A stretch of DNA of 64,000 nucleotides from the NCBI GenBank assembly GCA_026419785.1, contig JAODTK010005751.1, forward strand, positions 114,695 through 178,694, given 5' to 3'. A program made the translations under genes and the position numbers. Shown here one piece after another: positions 43,800 to 55,835 of the stretch (position 1 is its first letter; each line of letters starts with the position of its first letter). This stretch comes from Sclerodactyla briareus (taxonomy: Eukaryota > Echinodermata > Holothuroidea > Dendrochirotida > Sclerodactylidae). Below the pieces are notes generated by a model. It saw only the letters and a program-made list of their open reading frames with translations. It ran no database searches and was not told the DNA's origin.

Positions 43800-45480
43800 C
43801 AAATTTTGGGCTCTGCACTCTAGATGCACCAACTCTTCACTACTGTCCAATATCGTCCAGAAAAGGTTAGGGTTAAGAACGATCTTTGGGGAACACCCCT
43901 AGTGACCTTCAAGTGCCATGCTACGAACGCCACCGTTGATGAAAAAAACAACTCATTTCTCCCTATCCAAGCACTGACAATCCATTTAAGAATATTCCCC
44001 TTATAATGCCAACGCTTTTCATTGAGGAGATAGCTCTTAGGAACCTTGTCAAAAACTTTTGGAAGTCTATGAAAATATCTCAACAGCACTGCCTCTGCCA
44101 ACTGCACTACCATCTTCCCTAAGAGTTAGCAGATCCGAACGACTTTAATTAAACCTGCTGAAAGCCCGAATAGACTATACTTTTGGAGAAAAAAAATCGG
44201 ACAATAGGATCCCGAAGCAATGGATTTTAGCACTTGCAGACAACACTATAGTAACTCACTCCCTGCCGTATTACAAGGAAAAGACCGATGCCTTTCTTGA
44301 AAAAGAAAACATTTGCTCTCCTCCAATTATCGGACCACCCTTTCTTGCAAGATAGGCCAATTGGATGATATCGAAAATGGAACAGACACCTGGTCGGCAA
44401 AAGATTTCAATAACAGGGGAAACTCAGGCGGGCTTTTACCACTTTTGAGTTTCTGTCTGCCGGTTCCCCTTTATTCACATAGGGCCAACATACGTATTCT
44501 ATATTGATGCACACCCACCCACCAGAATCGCTGAAATTATCCAATTTCTCCTGAGTGAACACTGAACACCGACGGAAATAGTTATTAAGAACGCTCTCCC
44601 TCTCCTGACTATCGCTGGTGGTATTAACCCGAATCTGAATCATACCAATGGTCCATGATGCGTTCTTGGTACTTTCCTCGTCCCTACTAACATTAAAGAG
44701 AAACGCAACAAGATTATCCTTAATTATTACTCAGAAACCCAGAAATGCCATCCAAATGGGCGTCCGAGGGACACAGAACTCAACGCTCTGTGGAATATTG
44801 ACAGAACAAGACACATCGAAAGCTATAATATCGTGATCACTTGCACCAAGCTTACCTAAACCCTCTACATTATCCACGGAATCTGGTCACTACTAACTAA
44901 ATCTAGATATTTGGCTTTCTGGTAGCTAGGAAAATGAACATGCTGCGAGAGGGACAGTTTCTTAGGTGACATTAGAAAAGTCAGATCCTTGACTACTATT
45001 AATACTACTACTACCCCCAAGACCAAGAAATATCTGGATGATTTGAATAACCTATAATATTTGTACTCTTACCGGAAACTGTGAATAGCATGTCGAAAAA
45101 AAAGTGAATTATTGCTTTCAGAGCTGTTGGGAGAACGATATCACAACACAACCTTATAAAGATCCCTGCGCAATACCTGGGAACGGTGGACGGGAATTTC
45201 ACCCAAGCCAGAATATACATTAAACTCGTGTCAGACCTCACATACAACAAAACGCCACCCTAATGCCACGGAGACTATATCTGACGATTTTGCCTATAGA
45301 ACAAAACATGGAACGTGAATTCTTCGGCTGTGGAAAATTCACTGTTTCGCCAGTTCTGTTATTCCAACCACGTCAGGTTTGCGTTCCTGAACCAAAATCT
45401 AGAAAACTATCAAATCTTTTCCTTGAAACTTTGAACATTAGTTGCAGGAAAGCTTGCCAACTTGTCGGTATCTTTAGTTT
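43800..45480 (-). mobile_element. Decayed LINE with endonuclease and reverse transcriptase
   Basis: From high to low coordinates the minus strand shows a VTNVQSL-like start (about 45470), the PDVVGITE endonuclease block (about 45380), GYSNHPDISW (about 45020, from the GDFNHPDIDW motif), LGASDHDIIAFDV (about 44860), LNNYF...SVFTQE (about 44580), then RT blocks FDKVPKSYLL, ILKWI and VTRGVPQ (44050-43850). The order EN-RT and these motifs fit the CR1/Jockey-like LINE group. Many frame changes and stops show it is dead. The RT C-terminus is missing. Confidence 0.7.
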
Positions 45481-45594
45481 AGTTTAGTGAGGAAGGCTCA
45501 GGAAGGACATATAGTCCTCATGAATGACCCTGAAACCACAACCCCCAAAAACAAACGAGCCCAGGAAAACTACATAAGTCGCCCACAATTTTTG

Positions 45595-45890
45595 AAGAAT
45601 AAATCAAGGGCCTTCTTGAAGGCATTCACACTACATAGACTAGGACATTAACAACATTTTTCGGAAGGCTATTCCACTCGGTGATGACTCTCTGTGTTTC
45701 CGAAGATCCAATCTACAGCGAGTACCTCGAAGTTGAGGTGGTGCCCACGAGTAGTAGTAGCCAAATTGGAAAACACGACGAAAGAAGTTAGCGAAGCCAA
45801 ACAATGCCTCAAGTCTATGGACAATAAGGTCTATAAAGTCTATGGACAATAAGGGCGTTATCTTTGCCCGGCCTCGTACCACTGCGTGGA
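45595..45890 (-). mobile_element. LINE 3' coding end (separate copy)
   Basis: The minus strand reads PQLRGTRCRLDLRKH, then VITEWNSLPKNVVN and VNAFKKALDLF, the conserved tail of LINE ORF2 proteins. It lies upstream of the endonuclease of the neighbouring copy, so it belongs to another insertion. The phrase 'agtctatggacaataag' occurs twice near 45820-45855. Confidence 0.65.
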
Positions 45891-45929
45891 CTACTATTTA
45901 AAACCAGTGTCGGAAGAAAAACCTTGATT

Positions 45930-47366
45930 TGTTCATTACCAGCATACCTTACCAGCATACCTTACCTTCATTATCAACTAATTCTCTTGCTCATGGGGTT
46001 TTCCTCATGAGTGGAAAACTGCTAAGGTTTCCCCGGTTTTCAAAGAAGGGTCCAGTTGTCAGGTTGACAACTATAGACCTATAGACCTATAGACCTGTTC
46101 TGCCAGTTGTATCTAAATCTTGGAAAGGGTAGTTCATGATCAACTGTACCAATACCTTTACCGAAGCTTCTGAACAAGTGGCAATCAGGCTTCAGACCTG
46201 GATACTCTACTAAAACTGCTTTAAGTTGTGGTTGTGATATTTTATCAAATATGGATGGTGCCTGTGGAAAGAAGAAAAGTACACAGGCATTCTTTTCCTT
46301 GAGTTCAAGAAGGCTTTTGATACAGTTGATCATGAAATCCTGCTTAAGAAACTGGTCTCCTGTGGAGTTACTGACCCAACATTGGATTGGTTTAGTTCAT
46401 ACCTATCCGATCTAGCCAGAGTTTTCAGATTGAAGATGAAAAAATCTGATGTGTTGGGTATTAAAGTTGGTGTTCCACAGGGCTCCATTATTGGACCACT
46501 GCTTTTCTCTATTTATATTAAGGACTTGCCTTTTGCTGCAAATAAAAAGCAGACAATTACTTTATTCAGATGATACAGCCATCATTCATGGTTCTGAGGA
46601 TGTGATGATGTACAAGAAGTTCTTTCTTGTGATCTTACTCTGATTGGTAAGTGGTTGATCAAAAAACAGATGACCCTAAATGTGAAAAAACAAAATGCAT
46701 GCTTTTTGGAACACCTTCTATGCTTCAGAGAGCTGGTCCACTCAAACTTCAACATGATTCGCAAGATGTAGAACAGGTTAATGTTTTAGGTACCTTGGAG
46801 TTTTTGTCGGATAGACCTTGACATTCAAGGAAACATATTGCTATGGTTTGCACCAAGAAAATCTCTTGCAGAATTGGAAATTCTGGAAGGGTTAAAAGAA
46901 ATATATTTCACAAACTATAGAATGGTTGTTTTTAATAGCATAATTAGCCCCTATTTTGATATGCCAGCTGTATCTGGCCCAACACTTACAATAGTACAAA
47001 AAGTGTTTTATCTCTCTACAAGGTAGAGCAGACAGGATCATTCTAGATCTTCCAAGGACTACCCCCACATCTGATGTGCTTTCAGCATTGTCAGTTTTCT
47101 ATGGACGCGAAAGTGGAATTATCATCGTCAGGTTTTTATGCACGAGATTAATAAGACACTGTCCTGATTACCGTTATGATAAGTATGTTCATGTCTACCC
47201 TAGAGACATGCTACAACAGCTTCCCGCTAGGGTTGTTTTTACCTTCCACGGCCGGCAAACTAATTGGGGGAGGCGACGTTTATCTAGCCATGGCGTAAAT
47301 CAATGGAATGCTTTGCCTCAAGAAATAAGGATGTGCAATAATATAAATACTTTTCTCAAATTCTAA
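45930..47366 (+). mobile_element. Decayed LINE reverse transcriptase, plus strand
   Basis: In order there are FPHEWKTAKVSPVFKEGSS and NYRPI (about 45995-46075), LFLEFKKAFDTVDHEILLKK (about 46290-46350), WFSSYLSD, VGVPQGSIIGPLLFSIYIKD (about 46470-46530) and YSDDTAII (about 46563-46590; Y-x-DD catalytic site). A C-terminal tail (RRRLSSHGVNQWNALPQEIR) ends in a stop at 47364-47366. An ATAGACCT unit is triplicated at 46073-46096. Frames change several times, so it is inactive. The endonuclease half is absent. Confidence 0.75.
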
Positions 47367-47369
47367 CTG

Positions 47370-49430
47370 AAAAACGTGCAATGAAAAGTGGATTGGAATT
47401 CTGGCAACTGTAATTGGATTGGCTTTGAGTATTTAATGTTGGTTTGAAGTTTATATGATTTCATGAGAATTCATTGTATTTTATTGTCTCTTGTTGTTTG
47501 TGCAGGACCATGGGGGAACACTGGCCGTGCCAGCGACAGACTTTCCAACATTGAGGAAATCTTTAGGAGGTGATCAGTGGCAGTGAGGGAGGGGTCTAAG
47601 GTCTAACGTAGGGGATGTCCCCCTCTGGAAAAATTTTCGTTTTCTGGAGTGTCTAGACGCAAAATGGTGCATTGTTTCTCAGTTTTTCAGGGTAATTTTA
47701 ATGTTTGAGATTTCATAGTCATTTGCTTTATTAACTCACAAGGCATGATGACCTGTCAGGAAAAATTTTTTTTAAGTCATCACATACGAAGATAAAATCA
47801 CCTGGATGGAACATGAAATCTTAGATAAGGTAACTGACCAGTTACGGGTGCTTCTCATCCACCCCCCCCCCCCCCCCCAGATCCGTCAGTAGCAGTCAAC
47901 TTTTTCCCGACAGGCAGCCAGTTTCAGCCGAACCTGCCACTAATTTGAGTAGCCCCAAGCTACGGCTTACGTAAATTTTAAAGCATGGACCGTACTGAAG
48001 ACACTTCCCAATAAAAAGTAGGCTACAACAAAAATGACATTTGAATGAAAAACACTTAACAAGAGGGTAAGACCCAAATAACATTTTGTTGAGTATTTGA
48101 TCAATACCAGTTCCTCATTTTTTGCAAAAGAAATGATGAATTTTGAAACACCTGCTCGGTTTTGGATCGAACCTTTTTTTTTTGCTGTTGATCCGACTGA
48201 TGAAACACATCTTGCCAACTGTGGGTAGGCACCGAACAAGCCATGCACAAATCACTCTTGCACGTGTCCCTGCTGTCATACTTACGTTCGACATGTGGGC
48301 TACCAGGTGCACTGCAACTGAAGTTAGTTTACTTTAACTTGGTAGTCCGAGGAGCCGACCGCGTGGCGGGCGAAAGGAATCAATTTCATATTAGCCATCG
48401 CTAGCCTAGGTATGGAACTTGTCAGTACTTCATCATTTACCAGTGGAATGTTGAATGAAACCAAAACTATTTTTAATCGGGCAAGCTAACCTATTTTTAA
48501 GGTTTAGCCTAGCCTCAGCCAGCATAAACCAACTCTGGGAGGCGCGTTTCCTTTGATTGCGTGTGATAAATTCCGCTATGGCGCGTGTGCGTGTGAAGAC
48601 CTGGAAGTGCGTGTGTCACACGCCAAATGCGGGTGACTTGGAATGTCTGGCCAGTGCAGGGCCCCTGGTTTATAATGGATGCAAATAAAAAAATAAAAAA
48701 ATAAAAGCATAAGCCGATGTAACCCCTATAACCCTCCTAACACCTCCTACCATTTCGGGAAGTGTGGGATTATATGAGCACAGGTATGATTTGCTTGTAG
48801 TTGATGACCATTTAATTTTGGTGGTGTGGGTAAGTTTATTATTCTGAGACTCATCCTGCTTAGAGTGAATATTCACATTCTAGGTGATCTTGAAAGTATC
48901 CCTTTGATACAGAGGTTGGGCTAGATGGCCAGAGCTCACTCTGCGCATATTTGCGTTCTTGTTGAGATATAGGCCAACTCCCAGGTAGGCTATTCGTCGT
49001 CCTTAAAGGGGAACTCCAGGCAAGAGGTATGTTTCCTTGGCATTTCTAGTATTTTTCAGACATGCTAACGGTGTTTTGTTGACTTGAAAAGACCTCCGTT
49101 ATCAATTGTCCAGTAATTCAAATTCTTCGCCCTTGGTTGCATAGTCAATAACACAGCGCGGCACAGTGCACAGCGCATTATTGCCAACTTTCAATATCCC
49201 CCAATATCGTGACGAAGTCAACGACCAAGCAACCAGCATAGCCTCAGTTTGTGGCTTTACGTACGTACTGATTTAGCTCTCACGCCCAGAAGTAGCATAA
49301 CGCCAGTTCATCCATAATTCTTTCAAACAAAGAATACTGTTAATTGATAACAAATTTGATGCATAATTACACTGGCGGGGAGTCTCCAAATCATTTCTAG
49401 TGAAGTTAGGGCCTACAACTGATTAGAAAA
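47370..49430. other. Non-coding with a G/C-rich repeat fragment at 47580-47700
   Basis: 'Gggaggggtctaaggtctaa' and 'cccctctggaaaaattttcg' match blocks at 55545-55625 and 63815-63855, marking a dispersed element end. A C run lies at about 47861. 'Aaaggggaactccaggcaa' at 49003-49022 is another common dispersed-repeat start. No gene was seen. Confidence 0.4.
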
Positions 49431-49434
49431 TATC

Positions 49435-52365
49435 ACCAGAAGCATGGCGGAGATACTGGGGGGACAGGGGACACGTCCCCTCCCCACTTTTCGAAGTGGG
49501 GGGGACATCCATCAAATGCCCCCCCACACTTTTTTTTATCCTCGATGAAGACGAAAGGTATATCTGTCCGTTAACACACGTATCCGTTAGTGGCTGTGTG
49601 GGCTGAAAAATATTGAGAAAAGCAACTTCACAAAGACCACAGTGGCCTTTATTCCGAACCCGATTGTCCAAAATTTCCTTCGCTGCGCGCGTAGGACGAC
49701 CTGTAGTGTTTGCTCTATAGTGTCGTGAGCGTTGTATTTTGAAGGCATATTCTAGCGATATGAAGCTTTCATGCAAGTTTTCTCCCTCAGAAAACCATAA
49801 AGTGAATGGGACTATTCTATTTGTTTATTTTTGAACAAAGGTAAATTCACAATAAAAGTCCTTGATTATAACACGAGCGGCCTTGGCATCGAGGGGGGGG
49901 GACGTGGCGTCAGCTGCTCAACCATTATGGAAGTAAAAGCACGTTTGCAGATCGAGGAACAACCGCTTGGGCAAAGAATAGCACAAGTCAGGCCAACAGA
50001 ACCTGTCAAAGTGGAAAATGGCCCCAATGTCCGCAGATTGCCGATTTCTCTTGTGGAAAGGAAAGCCCGATGATTGAGCAAAAATTGTCAATCTTGTCAA
50101 GTTTGGACATTGTGATTTTATCGATGTCCAAGACATATGCAAAAACTTCGTCCGTTTCGGTATCCTGATGGTTTTGTGTTTCGTTGTCAATACTGTAGAC
50201 CACGTGCACGGTAGCTATGAGATTCCGTGAAAAAATATTTTGAGTGCAATTTTGTAATTCTGGACTATATTTTACACATTGCTTCCTAGACATCGCATTT
50301 CCAGCCAGCTGAAGGCATCGAATCCAATTTGAACAATATATATCTTCCACTTCAATTTCAACAAAACAGTCCGTGGCCCATGATCCGAAACGAGACAGCA
50401 AACAATTGCGGAGCGCGTCGAGATATTCCCTACATAGTAAATGCGCTGATATAGGAATGAATATGTTATGTTAACAAATTCAGGCAAGAAATGTATAATC
50501 TAGCGAAGATGAGAAGAATTTTTTAAAATCATAGACTATACCGAAACTCGTGCGAAATTAGCACCTTTCGACTTTGTTTGTTCTACCTTCATGAATTGCA
50601 ACAAAATTCGAACAACTTTGTAAAATTCAAACAAAAAACAAAACTAAATTAAAATATAAAAAAAAGCAAAAATTTATAACCTGGTTCTCTAGAATGGCTA
50701 ACCGGTCTGACTTCCAAGCCTTTTCCCCAACTGATGTGGTCCCATTTTAGAGCATGAAATTTGCACCTAAAGCCAAACTTTTTCAAAGGGGATGGTAAAC
50801 CCTGACTGCCTGAGACCCTCTCCAGGGCCATAATAATTTTAGCCTCTCGCCTAGTCAAAAAGTCTACGCACTGCTGCCGACAGAGTGAAACATACATCCA
50901 GACCTGCAGGCCATGCATGAGGACCAAATTGTCCTGATGTGCTCAATCAGCTTGCACGGCATCACATGGGCTTTGCGTAATGAGTCAAGAGGGCAATTCT
51001 CTTGGCTAAAGTTGAGGGTCCCAGTGGTCAGAGGAAAACACAGATGGGTACGGAGGACTTCCAAAAAGTTGGGGGTCACGACCCCACAAGACCGGCGCCT
51101 GGGGATTGGAATAGCCTAGCATCTGCCGTATATTGTTGATTGGCAAACATTTATTTTCATTCATTTTTTGTCAACCAATTTGCGGACATTGTAAATCTCT
51201 CCCAATATAGTAGATGGTAAATTATATCACAGGTGCGTACAGAACCAACTTAGTGCAAATCATCATATATCCGAGACGGGTCGGTGCCGGGTTGCGGGAT
51301 AATTCGAGAGTGAAAAAACACTAACGAAAATACCCAAATTCGGAGATCTGAAAGAATTTTGGGCAAAGTAAAAATGAAAGTTTTTTTAATTATGGTATTT
51401 GTGGCCGAATTTTCGCGCGTAACTCAGTACTCCTATATAAGTTGTCTCATAATAAACTGCAATGAATTGGATTGTATTTAGTGTGTGCTTGGTTCCCAGT
51501 GATAATCATAATTTGATGATCTTCTAACCTGATTCAATTATTGTCCAACCGAACAATTATCGCGTTGACTAATTCCAGGTGCGGACCCGGGGAATCTGGA
51601 CGCTGCACTAGGGCCGAAGGTCGAAGATTCCCCATGTTTCAGACCGAGTGTCGAATTTTAAATCGAATAGCCAAAGGTTGCATACATTTGCAATGGCGTT
51701 TTTCTACCATGCGTTGTGAATATGCGATTTAATGCTTCGAATCATTTTGTGCCCTCGACTAATTTCAAAGCCTTAGAGACCGACCCCCCCCCCCATGTTT
51801 TGAGATGAATTTCGGCGATAATTCGTGGGAATTTGGAGAGGAAAGAGGCAAAGTGAAAAAATGCCTGAATTTATGCTGACTTTTCCGATTGTAAAATGCC
51901 GGAGGAAAACATCAAAAAATTCCACCGCGCGCTTCGCGGCGCGCTTTGTAGTTTCGATGAGGTGACTTGTAAGAATAGCAGACAGATATTGATTGACTCG
52001 CCAATTGAATGGTCCAGTACGCTATGGCTTTTCCTTCGATCCCACCAGGGACCGTTGGGCAGAACCCCGGATTCCCACGCCACAAACGACAAAGCCAGAG
52101 TAGAAAAGGTAAAAAAATACCAGGGTGATATGCGGTAAATCATATTAGCCTGCACAATGACAACTTTTTCTGTCTCTTACTAATCCACACAGTAGATGGG
52201 TGCTAGTGAGTCCGGCAAGGGCCGTTTAAGGCGATTGAGGGTAGGAAGAGCTAAAATTTTCTTCGTACGCTTCGCGCCAACCCGTGGTGGCGTCTCCGCT
52301 TAGATGGTCATGTGCCATTCGGGTGTCCCCCACTTTTCAAAACGTATCGACGCCATGACCAGAAA
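49435..52365 (+). mobile_element. Large repeat, copy A (about 2.9 kb)
   Basis: It is homologous along its length, in the same order and orientation, with 55836-58617. Matching landmarks include the G-rich left end with 'cacttttcgaagtgggggg', 'ggttctctagaatggctaac', 'gcaattctcttggctaaagt', 'gaggacttccaaaaagttgg' and the right end with 'acgcttcgcgccaacc'. The extreme ends are weak inverted repeats (a GGCGTCGAT-type word and its complement). No transposase or RT is recognised. Copies differ by many single-base indels. Confidence 0.65.
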
Positions 52366-52369
52366 GCAA

Positions 52370-53070
52370 TAAAATTGCCCACTCGCCAACAATCTTTTCG
52401 AACTCGCTCGAATCTGACGTACACTACAGTCTATTAGAGATGCCCATGAGTTGTGTGTGGTGTGGGATTCCAAGTGGGACAAATTTCCTATTGACAGTCG
52501 TCGTAGAAGGCGCATAATCTGATTGGTCATTTAATTCATGTGATGTTGTTTTGGTCAGATGATTATGTTCGGCAAAATCCAGTCATTTTGTTCGCGAATT
52601 TCGACAAGAAAATTGGGGGAAAAAATGCTAAATTTAGAAAGGGGAAGGGGGAGTGGTGGTAGTACAGATTTAAGTAGGTTGTTTCGACGAGGGGCCATGC
52701 TCTAAAAATTCGTAGATGACGTTGATCGAATAGCCAAGGGCGCCGTTTTTTGTTTTGAGAATTGCGTGGGGACACGGACTATCTAAGCGGAGCGCGACCA
52801 TGGGTTCGCCGCGGAGCGCACCATATTTTTTTTGACAGATGTACCCCCCAGATTGCCGACAATTGAATTCCCGGACACTGATATGATGTTTAAAAGAATG
52901 GGTCATCATTATTATTTCACGGTTTTTCAAAGTTTCATTGCAAAATAGTAATTAAAAAAAATCAAGCAAGAGTTCTGCATTCATGATAAATTTACGAAAT
53001 ACAAACATCATAATGAGGCGTTAAAATCAAGAAATTAGTCCATTTTCACCTTCTTCGACGCTAGATGCGC
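52370..53070. other. Spacer with an inverted solo end of the large repeat
   Basis: At about 52690-52830 the minus strand reads GCGCTCCGCGGCGAACCCAT, then GGTCGCGCTCCGCTTAGAT, matching the right end of copies A and B. So a third, partial and inverted copy ends here. Confidence 0.45.
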
Positions 53071-53134
53071 AGTTGGGCGTGCGAGGTCCATTGGAGTTAA
53101 CATTGGGAAGCCCTCTTTATAGCACAATCTCGGC

Positions 53135-53604
53135 AGGGGCTCTCAGCATGGATGTGAACATACCGGCTCCTCAAACGAGGGAGAGAGGAACGCCGTTGAA
53201 AAGCTGTTGCCTCGTATGGTTTTTTCCGTTGCTCGGCAGAGACATTTGCGCTCGTCTCCACTACAGTCAGTATGCTGACAATGCAGCTAAGGAGCTCAGG
53301 GCTGGGGATTGTGTGGAGTTTGAAAGGATCACGAACAGGACGACGGGTAAACGGGTGCAAGCAAGCTCAAGAGTTGGAGTCGATGACGTGATTGTAGAGC
53401 CTGTGGAAGGAAAATAGTAGTGTGATGGCCTACCAGAGTTGGTGTTGTTAAAGCGGTCCCTATGAACTCCGTGGCGATAAGCTTCTTCCTGACCGTCTAC
53501 AAGGATGATGTGGATGTGGATGCCGAACTCAAAAAAGATGACATCGTCTCATTTCTTGTGTCCACTGATCAGAGGAATCGTACTGTGCGGGCAAAGCATT
53601 AAAG
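53135..53604 (+). CDS. Cold-shock-domain protein (CSDE1/UNR-like), first segment
   Basis: Two cold-shock domains can be read. The first has AVASYGFFRC (the YGFI strand), then RLHYSQYADNAAKELRAGDC and VEFERITNRTTGKRVQASS, matching the FFHYSEY, LxxGDxVEF and TGKxxA pattern. The second has RVGVVKAVP, ISFFLTVYKDDVDVDAELKK, then DDIVSFLVSTDQRNRTVRA. CSDE1/UNR binds RNA in the cytoplasm through a string of such domains and controls translation and mRNA decay. Here the frame changes at least three times, so it is either unpolished sequence or a relic. A TCTCAG acceptor-like site precedes MDVNIPAPQTR at about 53149. Confidence 0.6.
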
Positions 53605-53609
53605 GTGCT

Positions 53610-54225
53610 GAACCATCATGGGAAACAAGCAGTTATCAGCAGGGGCGTAAATACACAATTTTCCAAGGGGGAGTGTGAACTTTTGGGACCGCAAAAGAAT
53701 GTTTCTGTCTGAGGACCGATTTTTGTGATCTGCCTATCCCCCTCCCACCCCCACCCCCCATATGTTACGCCCATGGTCGTAACGACCAAACAAATCTAGA
53801 ATCGCCTGGCGGGTAAACCGCCAAAATGTATACCCCACTCAAAACGGCGGAAGGCGATGATGAGGTAATAGTTTCATATATCAGAGGACGAATGATCCAT
53901 GACCCCCCCCCCCCCCACCCAAAAAAAAAAATCCGGTTTAGGAAACTCTGTCTAGTTACTTTTACATAGAGACTGAATTACTGTAAGAATTACATTATAG
54001 AATTGTATTTAGAAGTTATGGAGTTCTCATTCACATAAGCTATGGATTTTGTGGTGAAATGGGCTGATGAAATAAGTGCTAGGCAAAACTATAAATAATT
54101 CAATATTCATTCAGCTCATTTCCTATCCACCATTACTTCACCCATTAGCTGGGAATGTTAAAAAATACCAATACAATAGTAACACTCCTGCAGAAGCCCA
54201 ATTTGGACCTAAGCCCTTAAAAATA
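53610..54225 (+). repeat. G/C-rich dispersed element fragments within the cold-shock gene
   Basis: 'Aggggcgtaaatacacaatt' to 'tatgttacgcccatgg' (about 53640-53775) looks like a short element with ends related to each other (GGGCGTAA and TTACGCCC). A C run and A run lie at about 53905-53930. Confidence 0.4.
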
Positions 54226-54228
54226 ACA

Positions 54229-54535
54229 TGCAGTACAACCGGTGCGCACAAATAGAAGGCCAGGTGATACCAAAGACCTTCAAAGGATAAAATCGGGCGT
54301 TATAACACTAGAAGACGGATTGTCAAAAGATAAGATAACTCTGCCGTACACCTGGGGCCACAAACCGTTTTGCCGTTTGTCGAAATCCTATGTTACGCGC
54401 CAAAAGTGTGATGACTTGTGTTGTCTGTTTGAACCGTTCTTCGGCTGTTGTGGAGTGTTTCTTGTTGTATTGGAGGCGCTTGGGTTCAATGTGGTGGTTC
54501 GGCAAATCGCTGCTGCCAGTAGGGACGGCCTATAA
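54229..54535 (+). CDS. Cold-shock-domain protein, second segment
   Basis: After ATGCAG the plus strand reads YNRCAQIEGQVIPKTFKG, then after a one-base slip KSGVITLEDGLSKDKITLPY. KCDDLCCLFE and GFNVVVRQI follow. This fits the non-canonical cold-shock domains of CSDE1 (G-x-V, GII-x-DD, KLTI, GDKVEF, A-x-x-V). The stop at 54533 may be intronic or real. Confidence 0.45.
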
Positions 54536-54689
54536 ATCATTTTGAATGATATTTTGATGATATAGGCCGTAGGGACGATAATGATGTTTAATTGAGTGTA
54601 AGGATCAGCTTCACATACTTGGTGATTTACCAAGGTGGGCCTTCAGTCCACTGTTGTAATGGGGCGGATGATTTTTGAACCATTTATTA

Positions 54690-54969
54690 GTTTAGAAGCT
54701 CACAGAAGCATATTGTTATGCTTTACACTTACGGGAATACAAACATACTGGCGGGTCAATTCTCGGAGCCTCTCTGTAGCACAATGGCATCTTCGATGTT
54801 ATCGTCTAAAGGAAATTCCTTACTATTGGACGATGCGATGAATGTTGTATTATTTTATAGCGCACAGAAACTGCCAAAAACATTTAATCAAGAGCTATGG
54901 AGTGTAGTACGATTCCGAAGTGGAACTAGGACGAGCCCTGTCTTGACTAATATTAGCAGTGTCCTATAA
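54690..54969 (+). CDS. Cold-shock-domain protein, third segment
   Basis: This clean frame reads SSKGNSLLLDDAMNVVLFYS, then ELWSVVRFRSGTRTSP and VLTNISSVL before TAA at 54967-54969. The L-W-S-V-V-R-F block sits where LxxGDxVEF is expected, and LTNISSV sits where the closing A-x-NV strand is expected. It is probably the last domain or last exon, since a stop follows with no donor. Confidence 0.4.
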
Positions 54970-54974
54970 GCCCC

Positions 54975-55830
54975 TAGGATATATGATTTAAATGAAATCC
55001 CCTGAGTCCATGTTGGTTCGTTCGTTTTCAGATTCGTAGTACCTATACTGCACTGATTTCAGCCATTGTGTCAGCCGATTGCCTCACTTTGTAATTCAGC
55101 ATTGAGATTCCCTCTTTATACTGAACCGGGTGCGGATTTAGACAGTCCAGAACCTGTTTTAGACATGGTGCTCGAAAAACCGGGTTGCTTGAAACCTTTC
55201 TAAAAGCTGTCCAAAAAATGGCCAGAAGTGTGGCAAAAAAACTCAAAGGATTAATTCAAGAAGGGAAACTTGGTGTTGAGTTCTGTATATTAAATAGGCC
55301 TGCTGAATTTCTCAGGAGAGTGTAGCACAACAGCAAATATATAATTATCCTTAATATGCTCAGGGGCGTATAGGGTACAAAAATGCCAGGGGTGTGTGAA
55401 TCATTTTGAGACCGACAAGATTTTCGTGAGACCGATCTTATTATCGGATTGGACAGAGGCGGCGCCATGCGGTCGTGGAGGGTGCTTTGGGCCCCCGACT
55501 GGGGGACCAATCGTTTTCGTTAGTGATCTTGTTGATAGACTGATCTGGGGAGGGGTCTAAGGGGAGGGGTTCCCCTCCTGCCCTTGGGAATTTCTGCAAA
55601 ACCGAAACCCCAGACGCAAAATGGTGATATCCTAGTACGATATCCTAGCATGAATTACATATCAAAAAAGTATTCATTTTTCTGCCAACATATTTTCCCG
55701 ACTACGTAACTGTACTGTGTGTTAAGATAATGTGTGTTCAAAACGTCTGTAACCTAGCTACAGAATACTGTGCACTCATATCTAGTAATCAATTAAGATT
55801 ACAGATTGAATGTACGCGGGATATGAGTTA
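54975..55830. other. Downstream flank with G/C-rich element end
   Basis: At 55540-55625 'ggaggggtctaaggggagg' and 'ccagacgcaaaatggtg' match the fragments at 47585 and 63815. No gene was seen. Confidence 0.4.
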
Positions 55831-55835
55831 TGACA

